A DNA stretch of 64,000 bases. Source: Myroides odoratus. Lineage in GTDB: Bacteria > Bacteroidota > Bacteroidia > Flavobacteriales > Flavobacteriaceae. Below are positions 18,754 to 28,062 of this stretch, piece after piece. The DNA is taken from positions 223,060-287,059 of the forward strand of contig NZ_LROZ01000003.1 in assembly GCF_001549985.1 (NCBI RefSeq), given 5' to 3'. Each line of letters opens with the position of its first letter. Within the stretch, counting starts at the first letter, position 1. The translations under genes and the position numbers were made by a program. Below the pieces are notes generated by a model, which saw nothing but the letters and a program-made list of their open reading frames with translations, did no database searches and was not told where the DNA came from.

Positions 18754-18785
18754 TACCTACGTTTAACTGCTAATAATATTGCTTT

Positions 18786-19856
18786 ATGAATGAAAAAACA
18801 TCATTTGGATTAATCACAACAATAGAAGTACCTTTTGCTATTCAAGCGATGGGAAGTTGTTGGGCTAAAAAAGGGTTATTAGTAGCAAACTATGTATCAA
18901 CAGATGCAGAAGATGCTTCTGCTTTTGAATTGGTGTATACCTTGATTGATGAAGAAGGAAATAAAAGAGAGATTGTCGAATCAGAAGGTGTTTTACCTAC
19001 GTTGTTTTTAAATCCATTAGCTGCAAATTACGTGGCTGTAGTAGGGGATAAAGATGAAAGTGAATCTCGACAAATTCTACCTATTTTCAAGCGAAATACA
19101 GTAGAACAGTTTTGCTTTGATAAGGATTTAGCGGGGCGTTTTGTCGGTTGTACAAAAGCATCCACTATTTTTTATGAAGTGGATATCTGGAAAGAAAGTA
19201 AACAAGATATTATGACTTGTTTGACTTTTAATGAACACGCTATTGTAGGATGCAAGCAGATAACAGTCCCTATGCCTAAAGGCAATAAGGTATGCGTACA
19301 AAATAATGAAATACACCTGATTACTGAAGTAGAATCAGGCTGGTTACACCGCCAAATTAACGAAAGTGGACAAGAAATCCGCAGTCGTGTGTTAGATTTT
19401 GATTTTCCTTTTGTACATGAAGCCTTGAGCTTGTCTTTTGACCATAAATCTTATTTGTTATGTGAGGAAAATGGAGAAATTGGCTTGGTAGAAATTGATG
19501 AAGAAGGCAATTGTCTTTATGCTGAATTGTATAATTTAGGAGATGAATTCTTCGGTACTTGGCATCCTCAACACCTTAATGCGGAAACAAGTGCCATCCA
19601 GTTTACCACGGAACACGGGAATGGCTGGTTAGTTGTACGCAACGATAGTTTAGTCGAATTGGTCTACAACAAAAATAAAAGCGGGTATAAAAACCTACTG
19701 TCTCAAGAGGTGCTAAATCTAGAGACTAATGATTTGGCTGTTTCTTCAATTAGCCCAATCTCAGATACTAAAATCGGAATTGTTTTTCACCCTCGTAAAT
19801 CCCGTAAAGAAAAGTATAAGCAAGTGTATGTGTTGCAGCATGAGGTTAACGGTTAA
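18786..19856 (+). CDS. Hypothetical protein, 356 residues, possible beta-propeller
   Basis: I do not recognise a family. The protein has no signal peptide or membrane segment and is acidic. Repeated beta-rich stretches with W, G and hydrophobic residues (for example GRFVGCTKASTIFYEVDIW, HLITEVESGWLHRQI, SYLLCEENGEIGLVEIDEEG, GNGWLVVRNDSLVELVY) occur at intervals of about 45 residues, which could indicate a propeller. A clear -7 box precedes it. It is followed immediately by the tandem repeat region at 19901. Confidence 0.6.
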   Translation: MNEKTSFGLITTIEVPFAIQAMGSCWAKKGLLVANYVSTDAEDASAFELVYTLIDEEGNKREIVESEGVLPTLFLNPLAANYVAVVGDKDESESRQILPIFKRNTVEQFCFDKDLAGRFVGCTKASTIFYEVDIWKESKQDIMTCLTFNEHAIVGCKQITVPMPKGNKVCVQNNEIHLITEVESGWLHRQINESGQEIRSRVLDFDFPFVHEALSLSFDHKSYLLCEENGEIGLVEIDEEGNCLYAELYNLGDEFFGTWHPQHLNAETSAIQFTTEHGNGWLVVRNDSLVELVYNKNKSGYKNLLSQEVLNLETNDLAVSSISPISDTKIGIVFHPRKSRKEKYKQVYVLQHEVNG

Positions 19857-19900
19857 CAGTTTGCGGTTAACGGTTGACGGTTGACAGTGAACGGTTTTTT

Positions 19901-20309
19901 GTGAAGTCGTAAGATGTATCGATTAAAGTAGATGGCTGCAAAAAAGCCTCTTGTAAAAAACGAAAAGGCAAAAAAACTCTTTGTGAGGTTTGCTCTTTGT
20001 GAAGTCGTAAGATGTATCGATTAAAGTAGATGGCTGCAAAAAAGCCTCTTGCAAAAAAACGAAAAGGCAAAAAAACTCTTTGTGAGGTTTGCTCTTTGTG
20101 AAGTCGTAAGATGTATCGATTAAAGCAGATTGCTGCAAAAAAGCCTCTTGCAAAAAAACGAAAATGCAAAAAAACTCTTTGTGAGGTTTGCTCTTTGTGA
20201 AGTTGTAAGATGTATCGATTAAAGTAGATTGCTGTAAAAAAGCCTCTTGCAAAAAAACGAAAAGGCAAAAAAACGAAAAGGCAAAAAAACTCTTTGTGAG
20301 GTTTGCTCA
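19901..20309. repeat. Four tandem copies of a 98-99 bp unit
   Basis: The unit starts GTGAAGTCGTAAGATGTATC at 19901, 19999, 20098 and 20197 (the last copy has GTTGT in place of GTCGT) and ends in CTTTGTGAGGTTTGCTC. The last copy contains an extra internal duplication of a short A-rich AACGAAAAGGC segment. Because the unit length is close to a multiple of three, long open frames appear on the minus strand, but I do not consider them genes. The region 19857-20434 between genes holds this array and a CT-rich CACCTCACC stretch near 20320. Confidence 0.9.
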
Positions 20310-20390
20310 TCATCTCACCACCTCACCACCTCACCCTCTTATCACCTTACAAAAAAATGTTAAGTTTTCTGTTTTTCTTTTCAATTCCTC

Positions 20391-20398
20391 TACTTTTG
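20391..20398 (+). promoter_or_regulatory. -7 box of the first lgt
   Basis: TACTTTTG matches TAnnTTTG and lies 36 bases before ATG 20435. Confidence 0.55.
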
Positions 20399-20434
20399 GA
20401 AACTTGAGTAAAAAGTAGAGACAAAAGAAAATAT

Positions 20435-21352
20435 ATGAATATAAGTTTAGCTACGTGGAACGTAGATCCAGAGATTTTTAGAATAGGGGATTTTGCTGTT
20501 CGCTATTATGGTGTATTATTCGCTATAGGTATGATTTTGAGCTATCAATTCATGAAGCGAATTTTTAAGCGAGAGCAAATCGGAATTCAATATCTAGATA
20601 AACTTTTGATTTATATTGTGATAGGTACTGTAGTTGGGGCTCGATTAGGGCATTGTTTGTTTTATGATTTTGCCTATTATTCACAACATCCCTTAGAAAT
20701 TATTTTACCTATTGCCAAAGTAGAAGGTAGTTATCATTTTGTTGGCTTTATGGGCTTAGCGAGTCATGGAGGGGCAATTGGTGTATTGTTGAGCTTAGCT
20801 TTGTTTTGTAAAAGATATAAAACGAACTTATTACAACTCTTGGATCGCTTGGTGATTGCAATCCCTATCACAGGCGCATTTATTCGCTTTGGGAATTTTA
20901 TGAATTCTGAAATTTACGGTAAACCAACAGATTCTATTTTTGGCATTATTTTTTTACGTGATGATTCTATTTCAAGACATCCAACCCAATTATACGAAGC
21001 GTTCGCTTATTTAGCTGTTACCATCCTCTTGTATCGTTTATACCAAAAGAAATACAGCCGTTACAAGGGCTTGCTTTTTGGTCTTTTCTTGATTCTCATG
21101 TTTACTGCTCGTTTTGTATTGGAGTATTTTAAAGAAAATCAGGTTGCTTTTGAGGACGAGATGGCCTTGAATATGGGGCAAATTTTGAGCATTCCCTTTA
21201 TGATTGTGGGATTGGGATTGGTGATTTGGAGTTTGCGAAAACCCAAGGATGAGTCGAATCTCCGTATTGTAGATCCAAAAGAAAAACAAAATCAAGTAGG
21301 GGATGCTGAAGCAGATCCAACAAATGATAAAACAAACGATCCGATCGAATAA
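20435..21352 (+). CDS. lgt: Prolipoprotein diacylglyceryl transferase (copy 1)
   Basis: The 305-residue membrane protein transfers a diacylglyceryl group from phosphatidylglycerol to the lipobox cysteine. Seven transmembrane helices, the signature GLASHGGAIG with the essential histidine (about residue 110), RFGNFMNSEIYG with the conserved arginine and asparagine, and HPTQLYEA are visible. It ends with a charged tail of about 40 residues rich in D, N, K and P. A second lgt paralogue occurs at 26796. A hairpin terminator follows. Confidence 0.95.
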   Translation: MNISLATWNVDPEIFRIGDFAVRYYGVLFAIGMILSYQFMKRIFKREQIGIQYLDKLLIYIVIGTVVGARLGHCLFYDFAYYSQHPLEIILPIAKVEGSYHFVGFMGLASHGGAIGVLLSLALFCKRYKTNLLQLLDRLVIAIPITGAFIRFGNFMNSEIYGKPTDSIFGIIFLRDDSISRHPTQLYEAFAYLAVTILLYRLYQKKYSRYKGLLFGLFLILMFTARFVLEYFKENQVAFEDEMALNMGQILSIPFMIVGLGLVIWSLRKPKDESNLRIVDPKEKQNQVGDAEADPTNDKTNDPIE

Positions 21353-21365
21353 GAATAAGGAACAA

Positions 21366-21398
21366 AACCTTCTAACCACTGCGGTAGAAGGTTTTTTT
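21366..21398 (+). terminator. Terminator after lgt copy 1
   Basis: AACCTTCTA (21366-21374) pairs with TAGAAGGTT (21385-21393) and is followed by a T run to 21398. Confidence 0.85.
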
Positions 21399-21478
21399 GT
21401 GGAGTGAACTTAATGTAGGTTAAGCGCTTTATCGGTTTAGATGTTGTAATTTTATAATATACTAAAAAACAAGAAGTT

Positions 21479-22513
21479 ATGGAAATAGGAATCAGTATGT
21501 TTGGAGATTTGCGTTTGAATAAACAAACGAATACTTATCAAGCTCCACAACAACGTTTAAACGAATTAATTGAAGAAATCAAACTCATGGATCAGGTCGG
21601 ACTTGACGTGTTTGGAATAGGAGAACACCACCGCCCGGATTACGCCGTTTCGGCTCCTGATATTATTTTAGCAGCAGCGGCTAGTGTTACAGAAAAAATC
21701 AAACTAACAAGTGCGGTAACTGTTTTGAGCTCGAATGATCCCGTTCGCGTTTATCAATCGTTCTCAACCCTTGATTTATTGTCGAAAGGACGAGCTGAAA
21801 TTACGGTTGGACGCGGTAGTTTTATTGAGTCATTTCCACTGTTTGGTTATAATTTGGATGACTATAATGAGTTATTTACAGAGAAATTAAATCTCTTATT
21901 GAATATTAATGCTACGGAAGAGCCGTTAACCTGGACTGGAAAACATCGCGCTTCGTTACAAGCCCAACAAGTATTTCCACGTGCAGAAAAACCGTTGGAT
22001 GTTTGGATTGCAGCAGGAGGAACACCAGAATCGGTATTGCGTGCTGCTAAATTAGGCTTGCCTTTGGTATTTGCCATTATTGGTGGAATGCCAGAGCAGT
22101 ACAAACCTTTCTTTGATTATTATAAAGCAGAATACTTGGCTGCAGGACATGATCCTAAAACCATGCAGATTGCAACCCATTCCCATGGTTTGGTTGGGGT
22201 AAATGGCAATCAATTGGCTAAAGAGTATTTTGATTTGTACAAAGGACAAATGGATCGCATTGGTGCATCAAGAGGATGGCAACCGTATACCTTTGAGCAA
22301 TATGAAGGCGGTAGAAGTAGAGATGGAGCTTTGTTTATTGGAGATGCCAATCAAGTGATTGATAAGATTTTGTACCACCAAGAGATGTTTGGGTTAACCC
22401 GTTGGTTGATGCATATGGACTTAGGGGCACCTGATCATCAAACCATGATGAAATCCATTGAATTGTTGGGAACTAAAGTAGCTCCTGCAGTTAAAAAAGC
22501 GCTACAGCAATAA
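21479..22513 (+). CDS. LLM-class flavin-dependent oxidoreductase
   Basis: The 344-residue protein is a luciferase-like monooxygenase TIM barrel. It begins EIGISMFGDL, continues GLDVFGIGEHHRPDYAVSAPDIILAAAA, and contains KIKLTSAVTVLSSNDPVRVYQSFSTLDLLS, all hallmarks of the LLM family that uses reduced FMN or F420; in a flavobacterium FMN is more likely. Substrate is unknown; YhbW/YwcH-like homologues are of unsettled function. Monocistronic, ending in a good terminator. Confidence 0.9.
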   Translation: MEIGISMFGDLRLNKQTNTYQAPQQRLNELIEEIKLMDQVGLDVFGIGEHHRPDYAVSAPDIILAAAASVTEKIKLTSAVTVLSSNDPVRVYQSFSTLDLLSKGRAEITVGRGSFIESFPLFGYNLDDYNELFTEKLNLLLNINATEEPLTWTGKHRASLQAQQVFPRAEKPLDVWIAAGGTPESVLRAAKLGLPLVFAIIGGMPEQYKPFFDYYKAEYLAAGHDPKTMQIATHSHGLVGVNGNQLAKEYFDLYKGQMDRIGASRGWQPYTFEQYEGGRSRDGALFIGDANQVIDKILYHQEMFGLTRWLMHMDLGAPDHQTMMKSIELLGTKVAPAVKKALQQ

Positions 22514-22563
22514 GAAAATTCAACGAAATAGTTAAATTTGTTTTTTATAGATTTTTGGTTTGA

Positions 22564-22591
22564 AGAGATTGGAGCAATCCAATCTCTTTTT
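22564..22591 (+). terminator. Terminator after the LLM oxidoreductase
   Basis: AGAGATTGGA (22564-22573), loop GCAA, TCCAATCTCT (22578-22587), then T residues. Confidence 0.85.
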
Positions 22592-22611
22592 GCTGTTTAA
22601 ATAACAAGACA

Positions 22612-23142
22612 ATGGTATACTTAGAAACGGAACGATTAATACTCAGACAGTACAAGCAAGAGGATTTAGAGGCTTTTATTCGCTTGAATAGTGATCCAGA
22701 AGTGATGCGCTATTTTCTTGAAATGAAAAAGCCTGAGGAATCAACGGAAATCATGCAAAATATGATGCGCAAGATAGAAGCGAATGGATTTGGAGCATTT
22801 GCCGTAGAGGAGAAGGCGACGCAACAATTTATTGGTTTTATTGGATTGAATACCTTTACTTTTGAGGTAGATTTTGCTCCAGCAGTAGAAGTGCTTTGGC
22901 GTTTATTGCCTGAATTTTGGAATAAAGGCTATGCCACAGAAGGGGCTAAGGCTTGTCTTGATTTCGCGAAGGGGCAATTGAATTTGGATCGCGTATATGC
23001 TTTTACTACTTTGTCAAATAAGGCTTCAGAACAGGTGATGATCAAAAGTGGCATGACGTATGTCAAAAATTTTAATCATCCGTTGGTTCCTGTAGATCAT
23101 CCACTCTTGGAACACAAACTGTATATAAAAGAATATAATTAG
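22612..23142 (+). CDS. GNAT acetyltransferase, RimJ/RimL type
   Basis: The 176-residue protein opens ETERLILRQYKQEDLEAF, the typical N-terminus of RimJ/RimL-like GNATs (Acetyltransf_3), and has the acetyl-CoA region EVLWRLLPEFWNKGYATEGAKACLDFA followed by VYAFTTLSNKASEQVMIKSGM. The family acetylates N-termini of ribosomal proteins or small molecules; the substrate cannot be inferred. It converges with a lipoprotein gene, and the two share a bidirectional terminator. Confidence 0.88.
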   Translation: MVYLETERLILRQYKQEDLEAFIRLNSDPEVMRYFLEMKKPEESTEIMQNMMRKIEANGFGAFAVEEKATQQFIGFIGLNTFTFEVDFAPAVEVLWRLLPEFWNKGYATEGAKACLDFAKGQLNLDRVYAFTTLSNKASEQVMIKSGMTYVKNFNHPLVPVDHPLLEHKLYIKEYN

Positions 23143-23151
23143 AATTCATAC

Positions 23152-23181
23152 AAAAAAAGAGCACCTAAAGTGCTCTTTTTT
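23152..23181. terminator. Bidirectional terminator
   Basis: A run of A, then GAGCAC (23159-23164), loop CTAAA, GTGCTC (23170-23175) and a run of T. It serves the GNAT gene on the plus strand and the lipoprotein gene on the minus strand. Confidence 0.85.
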
Positions 23182-23197
23182 GTATTGAATCGTTTGA

Positions 23198-23602
23198 TTA
23201 TGCTTTTGTTTTTGAAATTTCTTTCACTAAGATATAGCGAATAGAAGGTGCATCAGCAGGAGGGTTTGGTACGTCTTCTTTGCGTACTTCTAACGTGTAG
23301 TTATACCCTTCTTCGTATTTAAAACCTTGAATTGAGGAATAGAATAACGTCCATTCTCCATCTTCTGTTTCTCTTACCTGTAAACATTTCATAGGTCCAA
23401 CCCCTGTACAATCTACTTGTTTAGGCCCTACATACATGGTTACAATGTTTTGTGTTTCTTTTGTTTCCGTTGTTTCTGTTTGATTCGTCGTTTCTTCTAC
23501 GCTTGTTTCTTGAACAGTTCCTTCTTGTTGGTCTTTTTTCTCTTGACAACTTGCAAAAGCAAACATACCTACTAAACTCGCAATTAAAAATGTTTTTCTC
23601 AT
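23198..23602 (-). CDS. DUF4377 domain lipoprotein
   Basis: The 134-residue protein starts with a lipoprotein signal (GMFAFASC, cysteine at residue about 19), a threonine/glutamate-rich linker of about 30 residues, and a small domain with MYVGPKQVDCTGVGPMKCLQVRE and IQGFKYEEGYNYTLEVRKE, which I recognise as the DUF4377 pattern (often seen next to heat-shock META domains). The two cysteines in DCTGVGPMKC may form a disulfide. Function is unknown; it is likely anchored in the outer or inner membrane. Confidence 0.8.
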   Translation of the reverse strand: MRKTFLIASLVGMFAFASCQEKKDQQEGTVQETSVEETTNQTETTETKETQNIVTMYVGPKQVDCTGVGPMKCLQVRETEDGEWTLFYSSIQGFKYEEGYNYTLEVRKEDVPNPPADAPSIRYILVKEISKTKA

Positions 23603-23731
23603 AGTAACTAAAAATTTTTGTGTAAAAATACGGATAATTATTAATAAAATCTGCTTTTTTTAGTTAATTGTATGGTAATTAGTGGAGCTTTGTGAGGTTT
23701 GCTCTTTGTGAGGTTTGTTTTTTTGCTTTTT

Positions 23732-24035
23732 GTGAAGTCGTAAGATTTATCGATTAAAGGAAATACGCTATTTATTACTGCGCCTACTTATTCCAATTAG
23801 TCAATCTGCTCCGTATGTCATGCTGACGCAGGAAGCATCGCATCTGTTACTCAACGTTTGCTTTTTGTGAGGTTTGTTTTTTGCTCTTTGTGAAGTCGTA
23901 AGATTTATCGATTAAAGGAAATACGCTATTTGTTACTGCACCTAGTTATTCCAATTAGTCAATCTGCTCCGTATGTCCTGCTGACGGAGGAAGCATCGCA
24001 TCTGTTACTCAACGTTTGTATTTTGTGAGGTTTGT
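23732..24035. repeat. Two copies of a 158-bp intergenic repeat
   Basis: Copies start at 23732 and 23890 with GTGAAGTCGTAAGATTTATC, continue with GCTCCGTATGTC(A/C)TGCTGACG and GAAGCATCGCATCTGTTACT, and end with TTTTGTGAGGTTTG. The opening 28 bases resemble the opening of the 99-bp repeats at 19.9-20.3 kb, so both belong to one dispersed family. The 645-bp space between genes (23603-24247) otherwise contains a CTCATCG microrepeat near 24057-24095 and the folE promoter. Confidence 0.85.
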
Positions 24036-24200
24036 TTTTTGTGAGGTTTGTTCCTCGCCTCATCGTCTCATCGCCTCATCGCCTCATCGTCTCAGTTTGA
24101 CCCATTGCACGTATACATGCGTTGTTTTTTCAAGGATTTAATGAGCGGGTTGCAGTATTAATTAAAGTATTTTACCTACTAAAATGTTAGTTTTATTACT

Positions 24201-24208
24201 TATATTTG
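24201..24208 (+). promoter_or_regulatory. -7 box of folE
   Basis: TATATTTG, a full TAnnTTTG match, 39 bases before ATG 24248. Confidence 0.6.
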
Positions 24209-24247
24209 CGTTTATTTTAAAACTAAAACCGTATTAAAATCTAGATA

Positions 24248-24919
24248 ATGAGTTTAGACGAAAAATTTCATGACGATATGGGAGATAACCACATTGCTTC
24301 TAGCGATGCGACTCCATTAAGAAGTGATGCGTTTGATCGCACAGACGAAGAAAAGATAGAGTTAATTAAAAAAGACGTTGAAAATATTTTAAATACACTA
24401 GGGTTAGATTTAACTGATGACAGTTTAAAAGGAACGCCAAATCGTGTAGCAAAAATGTTTGTGAAAGAAATTTTTGGTGGGTTAAATCCAGCAAAAAAAC
24501 CAAGTTCTTCTACGTTTGATAATAAGTACAAGTACAACGAAATGCTAGTAGAAAAAAACATTGTGGTTTATTCTACTTGTGAGCACCATTTATTGCCAAT
24601 CGTTGGACGTGCACACGTAGCGTATATTTCAAATGGTACGGTGGTTGGTTTATCTAAAATGAATCGTATTGTGGATTTTTATGCAAAGAGACCACAAGTA
24701 CAAGAGCGTTTGACGATTCAAATCGTAAATGAATTAAAACGCGTATTGAATACAGAAGATGTTGCTTGTGTTATGGATGCAAAGCATTTATGTGTAAATT
24801 CTCGCGGAATTAAAGACATCGAAAGTAGTACAGTTACGGCTGAGTTCGGTGGACGTTTTAAAGAAGAAAGTGTAAGAAAAGAATTCTTAGATTATATTAA
24901 ATTAGATACTACATTCTAG
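24248..24919 (+). CDS. folE: GTP cyclohydrolase I
   Basis: The 223-residue enzyme converts GTP to dihydroneopterin triphosphate, first step of folate and pterin synthesis. The zinc ligands and active-site residues are in STCEHHLLPIVGRAHVAYI and in MDAKHLCVNSRGI. An N-terminal extension of about 35 residues precedes the catalytic core starting near KIELIKKDVENILNTLG. cysS starts 22 bases downstream, so the two genes are probably co-transcribed. Confidence 0.96.
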   Translation: MSLDEKFHDDMGDNHIASSDATPLRSDAFDRTDEEKIELIKKDVENILNTLGLDLTDDSLKGTPNRVAKMFVKEIFGGLNPAKKPSSSTFDNKYKYNEMLVEKNIVVYSTCEHHLLPIVGRAHVAYISNGTVVGLSKMNRIVDFYAKRPQVQERLTIQIVNELKRVLNTEDVACVMDAKHLCVNSRGIKDIESSTVTAEFGGRFKEESVRKEFLDYIKLDTTF

Positions 24920-24941
24920 TATCCCTTATTAAATCAGAACT

Positions 24942-26420
24942 ATGGCATTATATCAAGAGCAACAATTAAAAGTTTACAACTCTCTTTCGGGAGAAAAGGA
25001 AGTTTTCGTACCGATTCACAATGGAAAAGTCGGAATGTACGTTTGTGGACCAACGGTTTACAACTATGTGCATTTGGGAAACTGTAGAACTTTTATCTCT
25101 TTTGACTTGGTATTCCGCTATTTGAAACATTTAGGATATCAAGTGCGTTATGTGCGTAATATTACGGATGTGGGGCATATGGTTGACGATGCGGATGAAG
25201 GAGAGGATAAAATTGCAAAACGCGCGCGTATTGAGCAAATTGAACCGATGGAAATCGTACAGAAATACACGGTGAATTTCCACAATATCCTGAAACAATT
25301 CAACAACTTACCGCCGAGTATTGAACCTACAGCAACAGGACATATCATTGAGCAAATTGCTATTATTCAAGGAATTATTGACAATGGTTTTGCTTATGAA
25401 GTAAATGGATCTGTTTATTTTGATGTAGAGAAATACAACAAAGAACACCACTACGGTATTTTAAGTGGACGCAAGATTGAGGATCTACTCTCGAATACAC
25501 GAGATTTAGATGGTCAATCGGATAAACGCAATCCATTGGATTTTGCGCTTTGGAAAAATGCAGAGTCTGAACATATCATGCGTTGGCCTTCTCCATGGGG
25601 AGATGGATTCCCAGGTTGGCACTTAGAGTGTACAGCAATGAGTACCAAATATTTGGGGAATCACTTCGATATTCACGGGGGAGGAATGGATTTAAAATTC
25701 CCTCACCATGAGTGTGAAATTGCTCAAAATGAAGCATGCACAGGTAATACACCTGTAAATGTTTGGATGCATGCTAATATGTTGACGTTAAACGGCAAGA
25801 AAATGGCAAAATCTACAGGAAACAATATTTTACCAAATGAGTTGTTCTCTGGAGAAAACGCTATTTTGAGTAAAGCATTTGCTCCTGCAGTTGTTCGTTT
25901 CTTTATGTTACAAGCACACTATCGAAGTGTATTGGACTTCTCTGATGAGGCTATCTTAGCTTCTGAACGTGGATTCAATCGCTTGATGGAAGCGGTAAAA
26001 CACAGCAGTGAATTGCCTGTTTCTGCTCAATCTACGGTAGATATTCAAGGATGGAGACAACAGTGTTATGACGCAATGAACGACGACTTCAATAGTCCGA
26101 TTTTAATTGCTCATCTTTTTGAAGGGGTGCGTTTAGTCAACGTAATCAAAGAAGGAAAAGAGCAAATTAGTGCAGAAGATTTAGCCTTGTTTATTTCGCT
26201 GTTACACGCGTTTGTATTTGATGTGTTGGGATTAGAATCAACAAACATCATGGCAGCTAATAACGATAAGTTAGAAGGCGTTGTAAGCATGTTAATTCAA
26301 ATGCGCAATGAAGCCAGAGCGAATAAAGATTTCGCGATGTCGGATCACATTCGCGATGAATTAGCGAAGCTAGATATTCAATTAAAAGATGGCAAAGAAG
26401 GTACATCCTTTTCTTTATAA
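24942..26420 (+). CDS. cysS: Cysteinyl-tRNA synthetase
   Basis: The 492-residue class I enzyme charges tRNA-Cys. The HIGH-like motif is HLGN in [20 protein letters not shown], the zinc-binding cysteine and histidines are in [14 protein letters not shown] and [15 protein letters not shown], and the KMSKS-type motif is [11 protein letters not shown]-terminal helical anticodon-binding domain follows. Length and motif order are standard. It ends in a strong terminator. Confidence 0.97.
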   Translation: MALYQEQQLKVYNSLSGEKEVFVPIHNGKVGMYVCGPTVYNYVHLGNCRTFISFDLVFRYLKHLGYQVRYVRNITDVGHMVDDADEGEDKIAKRARIEQIEPMEIVQKYTVNFHNILKQFNNLPPSIEPTATGHIIEQIAIIQGIIDNGFAYEVNGSVYFDVEKYNKEHHYGILSGRKIEDLLSNTRDLDGQSDKRNPLDFALWKNAESEHIMRWPSPWGDGFPGWHLECTAMSTKYLGNHFDIHGGGMDLKFPHHECEIAQNEACTGNTPVNVWMHANMLTLNGKKMAKSTGNNILPNELFSGENAILSKAFAPAVVRFFMLQAHYRSVLDFSDEAILASERGFNRLMEAVKHSSELPVSAQSTVDIQGWRQQCYDAMNDDFNSPILIAHLFEGVRLVNVIKEGKEQISAEDLALFISLLHAFVFDVLGLESTNIMAANNDKLEGVVSMLIQMRNEARANKDFAMSDHIRDELAKLDIQLKDGKEGTSFSL

Positions 26421-26427
26421 CCTCATA

Positions 26428-26460
26428 AAAGCTATAGGAGTGATTCTATAGCTTTTTTTT
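26428..26460 (+). terminator. Terminator of the folE-cysS operon
   Basis: AAAGCTATAG (26428-26437), loop GAGTGATT, CTATAGCTTT (26446-26455), then T to 26460. Confidence 0.9.
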
Positions 26461-26476
26461 CTTATTCTCATTGCTT

Positions 26477-26701
26477 ATGTTGCGAAAGATACTCATTGCA
26501 CCTTTTATTTTATTGGTGCGCTTTTACCAAGGGGGGATTTCACCGTTTTTTCCACCTACTTGTCGCTATACGCCCACGTGCTCGCATTATACAATTGATG
26601 CCTTGAAGAAACACGGCCTATTTAAAGGGGGATGGTTGGCGATGAAGCGAATTGCCAGTTGTGGTCCTTGGGGCGGGAAAGGATATGATCCGGTACCTTA
26701 A
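26477..26701 (+). CDS. yidD: Membrane protein insertion efficiency factor YidD
   Basis: The 74-residue protein has the YidD signature: an amphipathic N-terminus ([38 protein letters not shown]) with three conserved cysteines, and the end [17 protein letters not shown]. YidD assists YidC in inserting inner-membrane proteins. ATG 26477 is preferred over the TTG two codons earlier. It lies outside the usual rnpA-yidC neighbourhood, common in Bacteroidota. Confidence 0.93.
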   Translation: MLRKILIAPFILLVRFYQGGISPFFPPTCRYTPTCSHYTIDALKKHGLFKGGWLAMKRIASCGPWGGKGYDPVP

Positions 26702-26795
26702 TGTTTTTTTACCCTTGATTGTTAAATAATTTTTCTATTTTTACGTATTGACAAAGGCGGAATGCCGCAGTACTAATATAACAAATTCGAATAGT

Positions 26796-27704
26796 ATGAT
26801 TTGGAATCCTTCGGAAGGTTTTGATTTAGGTTTTATGCAATTGCGTTACTACAGCTTGATGTTTGTAGTGGCATTTGGTTTAGGTTGGTTCGTAATGAAA
26901 AAAATATACGACCGCGAAGGATTAAGTGTGGATAAATTGGATAAGCTATTCATATATACCGTGTTGGCCACTTTGATAGGGGCGCGTTTAGGACACGTAT
27001 TTTTCTATGATTGGGATTATTTTAAAGATCATTTACTTGAGATTATCTTACCTGTTCGCTTTTCACCCAAATTTGAAATTGTTGGATTTAGCGGTTTAGC
27101 GAGTCATGGTGCTGCAATAGGAATTATCTTAACGATGTATTTCTACAGCAAAAATGTGATTCATAAGCCAATTCTATGGATTTTAGACCGCGTAGTTATC
27201 CCTGTAACGTTAGGAGGGATTTTTGTGCGTTTAGGAAACTTTTTCAATTCAGAGATTGTTGGACACGAAACGACAAATGCAATGGGAATTCGCTTTATTC
27301 GCGATACCTATAGTCCACGTCAAGCGATGGAAATTACGGGAATAAATAACCACAATGCCGCTTATGAGGCGATTCAACATAACCCCCAGTTTGCGGAGGC
27401 TTTAGCCGCGGTTTTACCAAAGCATCCCACACAGCTATATGAAGCATTTGGATATGTTATTGTATTCTTGATTCTGTATTTTATGTACTGGAAAACGGAC
27501 GTTCGCAAATACGGAGGATACATCTTTGGGGTATTCTTGGTGTTGCTTTGGATGGTTCGCTTCGTTGTAGAATTTGTGAAGGAGAGCCAAGGTGGATTTG
27601 AATCTACTTTAGGTTTATTATCAACAGGACAATGGTTGAGTATTCCCTTTATCCTTGCAGGGGTTTACTTATGGGCAACAGCTAAAAAGAGAGTATACGC
27701 GTAG
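26796..27704 (+). CDS. lgt: Prolipoprotein diacylglyceryl transferase (copy 2)
   Basis: From ATG 26796 the 302-residue membrane protein shows the Lgt helices, GLASHGAAIG with the essential histidine, RLGNFFNSEIVG and HPTQLYEAFGY. Compared with copy 1 at 20435 it has HGA in place of HGG and a loop of about 45 residues (TNAMGIRFIRDTYSPR and on) before the HPTQLYEA motif. The insertion is common in Bacteroidetes Lgt. Either could be the housekeeping enzyme. A strong terminator follows. Confidence 0.94.
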   Translation: MIWNPSEGFDLGFMQLRYYSLMFVVAFGLGWFVMKKIYDREGLSVDKLDKLFIYTVLATLIGARLGHVFFYDWDYFKDHLLEIILPVRFSPKFEIVGFSGLASHGAAIGIILTMYFYSKNVIHKPILWILDRVVIPVTLGGIFVRLGNFFNSEIVGHETTNAMGIRFIRDTYSPRQAMEITGINNHNAAYEAIQHNPQFAEALAAVLPKHPTQLYEAFGYVIVFLILYFMYWKTDVRKYGGYIFGVFLVLLWMVRFVVEFVKESQGGFESTLGLLSTGQWLSIPFILAGVYLWATAKKRVYA

Positions 27705-27725
27705 TATAGTATATGATTCATATCA

Positions 27726-27763
27726 AATAGCACTTCTTAGCATAAAGAAGTGCTATTTTTTTT
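27726..27763 (+). terminator. Terminator after lgt copy 2
   Basis: AATAGCACTTCTT (27726-27738) pairs with AAGAAGTGCTATT (27745-27757), followed by T to 27763. Confidence 0.9.
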
Positions 27764-27859
27764 AGGATGTAATTGTTTTGTTCTAAAATACTTACGTTTT
27801 TACGTGATAAAAAGAGTAAAAATTATTGCATTATTGTTTGTCAAAGTCAGTAAATGCGC

Positions 27860-27867
27860 TATATTTG
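27860..27867 (+). promoter_or_regulatory. -7 box of tRNA-Ser
   Basis: TATATTTG, a full TAnnTTTG match, 31 bases upstream of the tRNA 5' end. Confidence 0.6.
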
Positions 27868-27898
27868 CACTCGCAATACAGAAGTAAAGCAGACTACT

Positions 27899-27983
27899 GG
27901 AGAAATGGCAGAGTGGTCGATTGCGGCAGTCTTGAAAACTGTTGACTGTAACAGGTCCGGGGGTTCGAATCCCTCTTTCTCCG
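27899..27983 (+). tRNA. tRNA-Ser (anticodon UGA)
   Basis: The acceptor stem GGAGAAA (27899-27905) pairs with TTTCTCC (27976-27982), discriminator G. The anticodon loop CTTGAAA gives TGA. A T arm with GGTTCGAATCC and a type II variable arm are present; CCA is not encoded. It is the last core gene before the recombinase and cassette array, so it may be the island's integration target, although no copy of its 3' end was found in the window. Confidence 0.95.
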
Positions 27984-28062
27984 CAATAAACACTGATACT
28001 AAATCAGTTAAAGCATAAACACCCAATTTTACACCCAAAAATGTGAAATTGGGTGTTTTATT

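Noticed and set aside
19901..20309. CRISPR array
   Set aside because: The repeats are near-identical through the full 99 bases, with no unique spacers and no cas genes nearby.
19867..20313. Long minus-strand open frames with repeated protein segments
   Set aside because: They arise from a DNA repeat of about 99 bases (a multiple of three); two frames are open at once and no promoter or family match is seen.
27899..28062. Island integration into the tRNA-Ser 3' end
   Set aside because: The position is suggestive, but I found no second copy of the tRNA 3' end in the window, and the recombinase fits the cassette array better.
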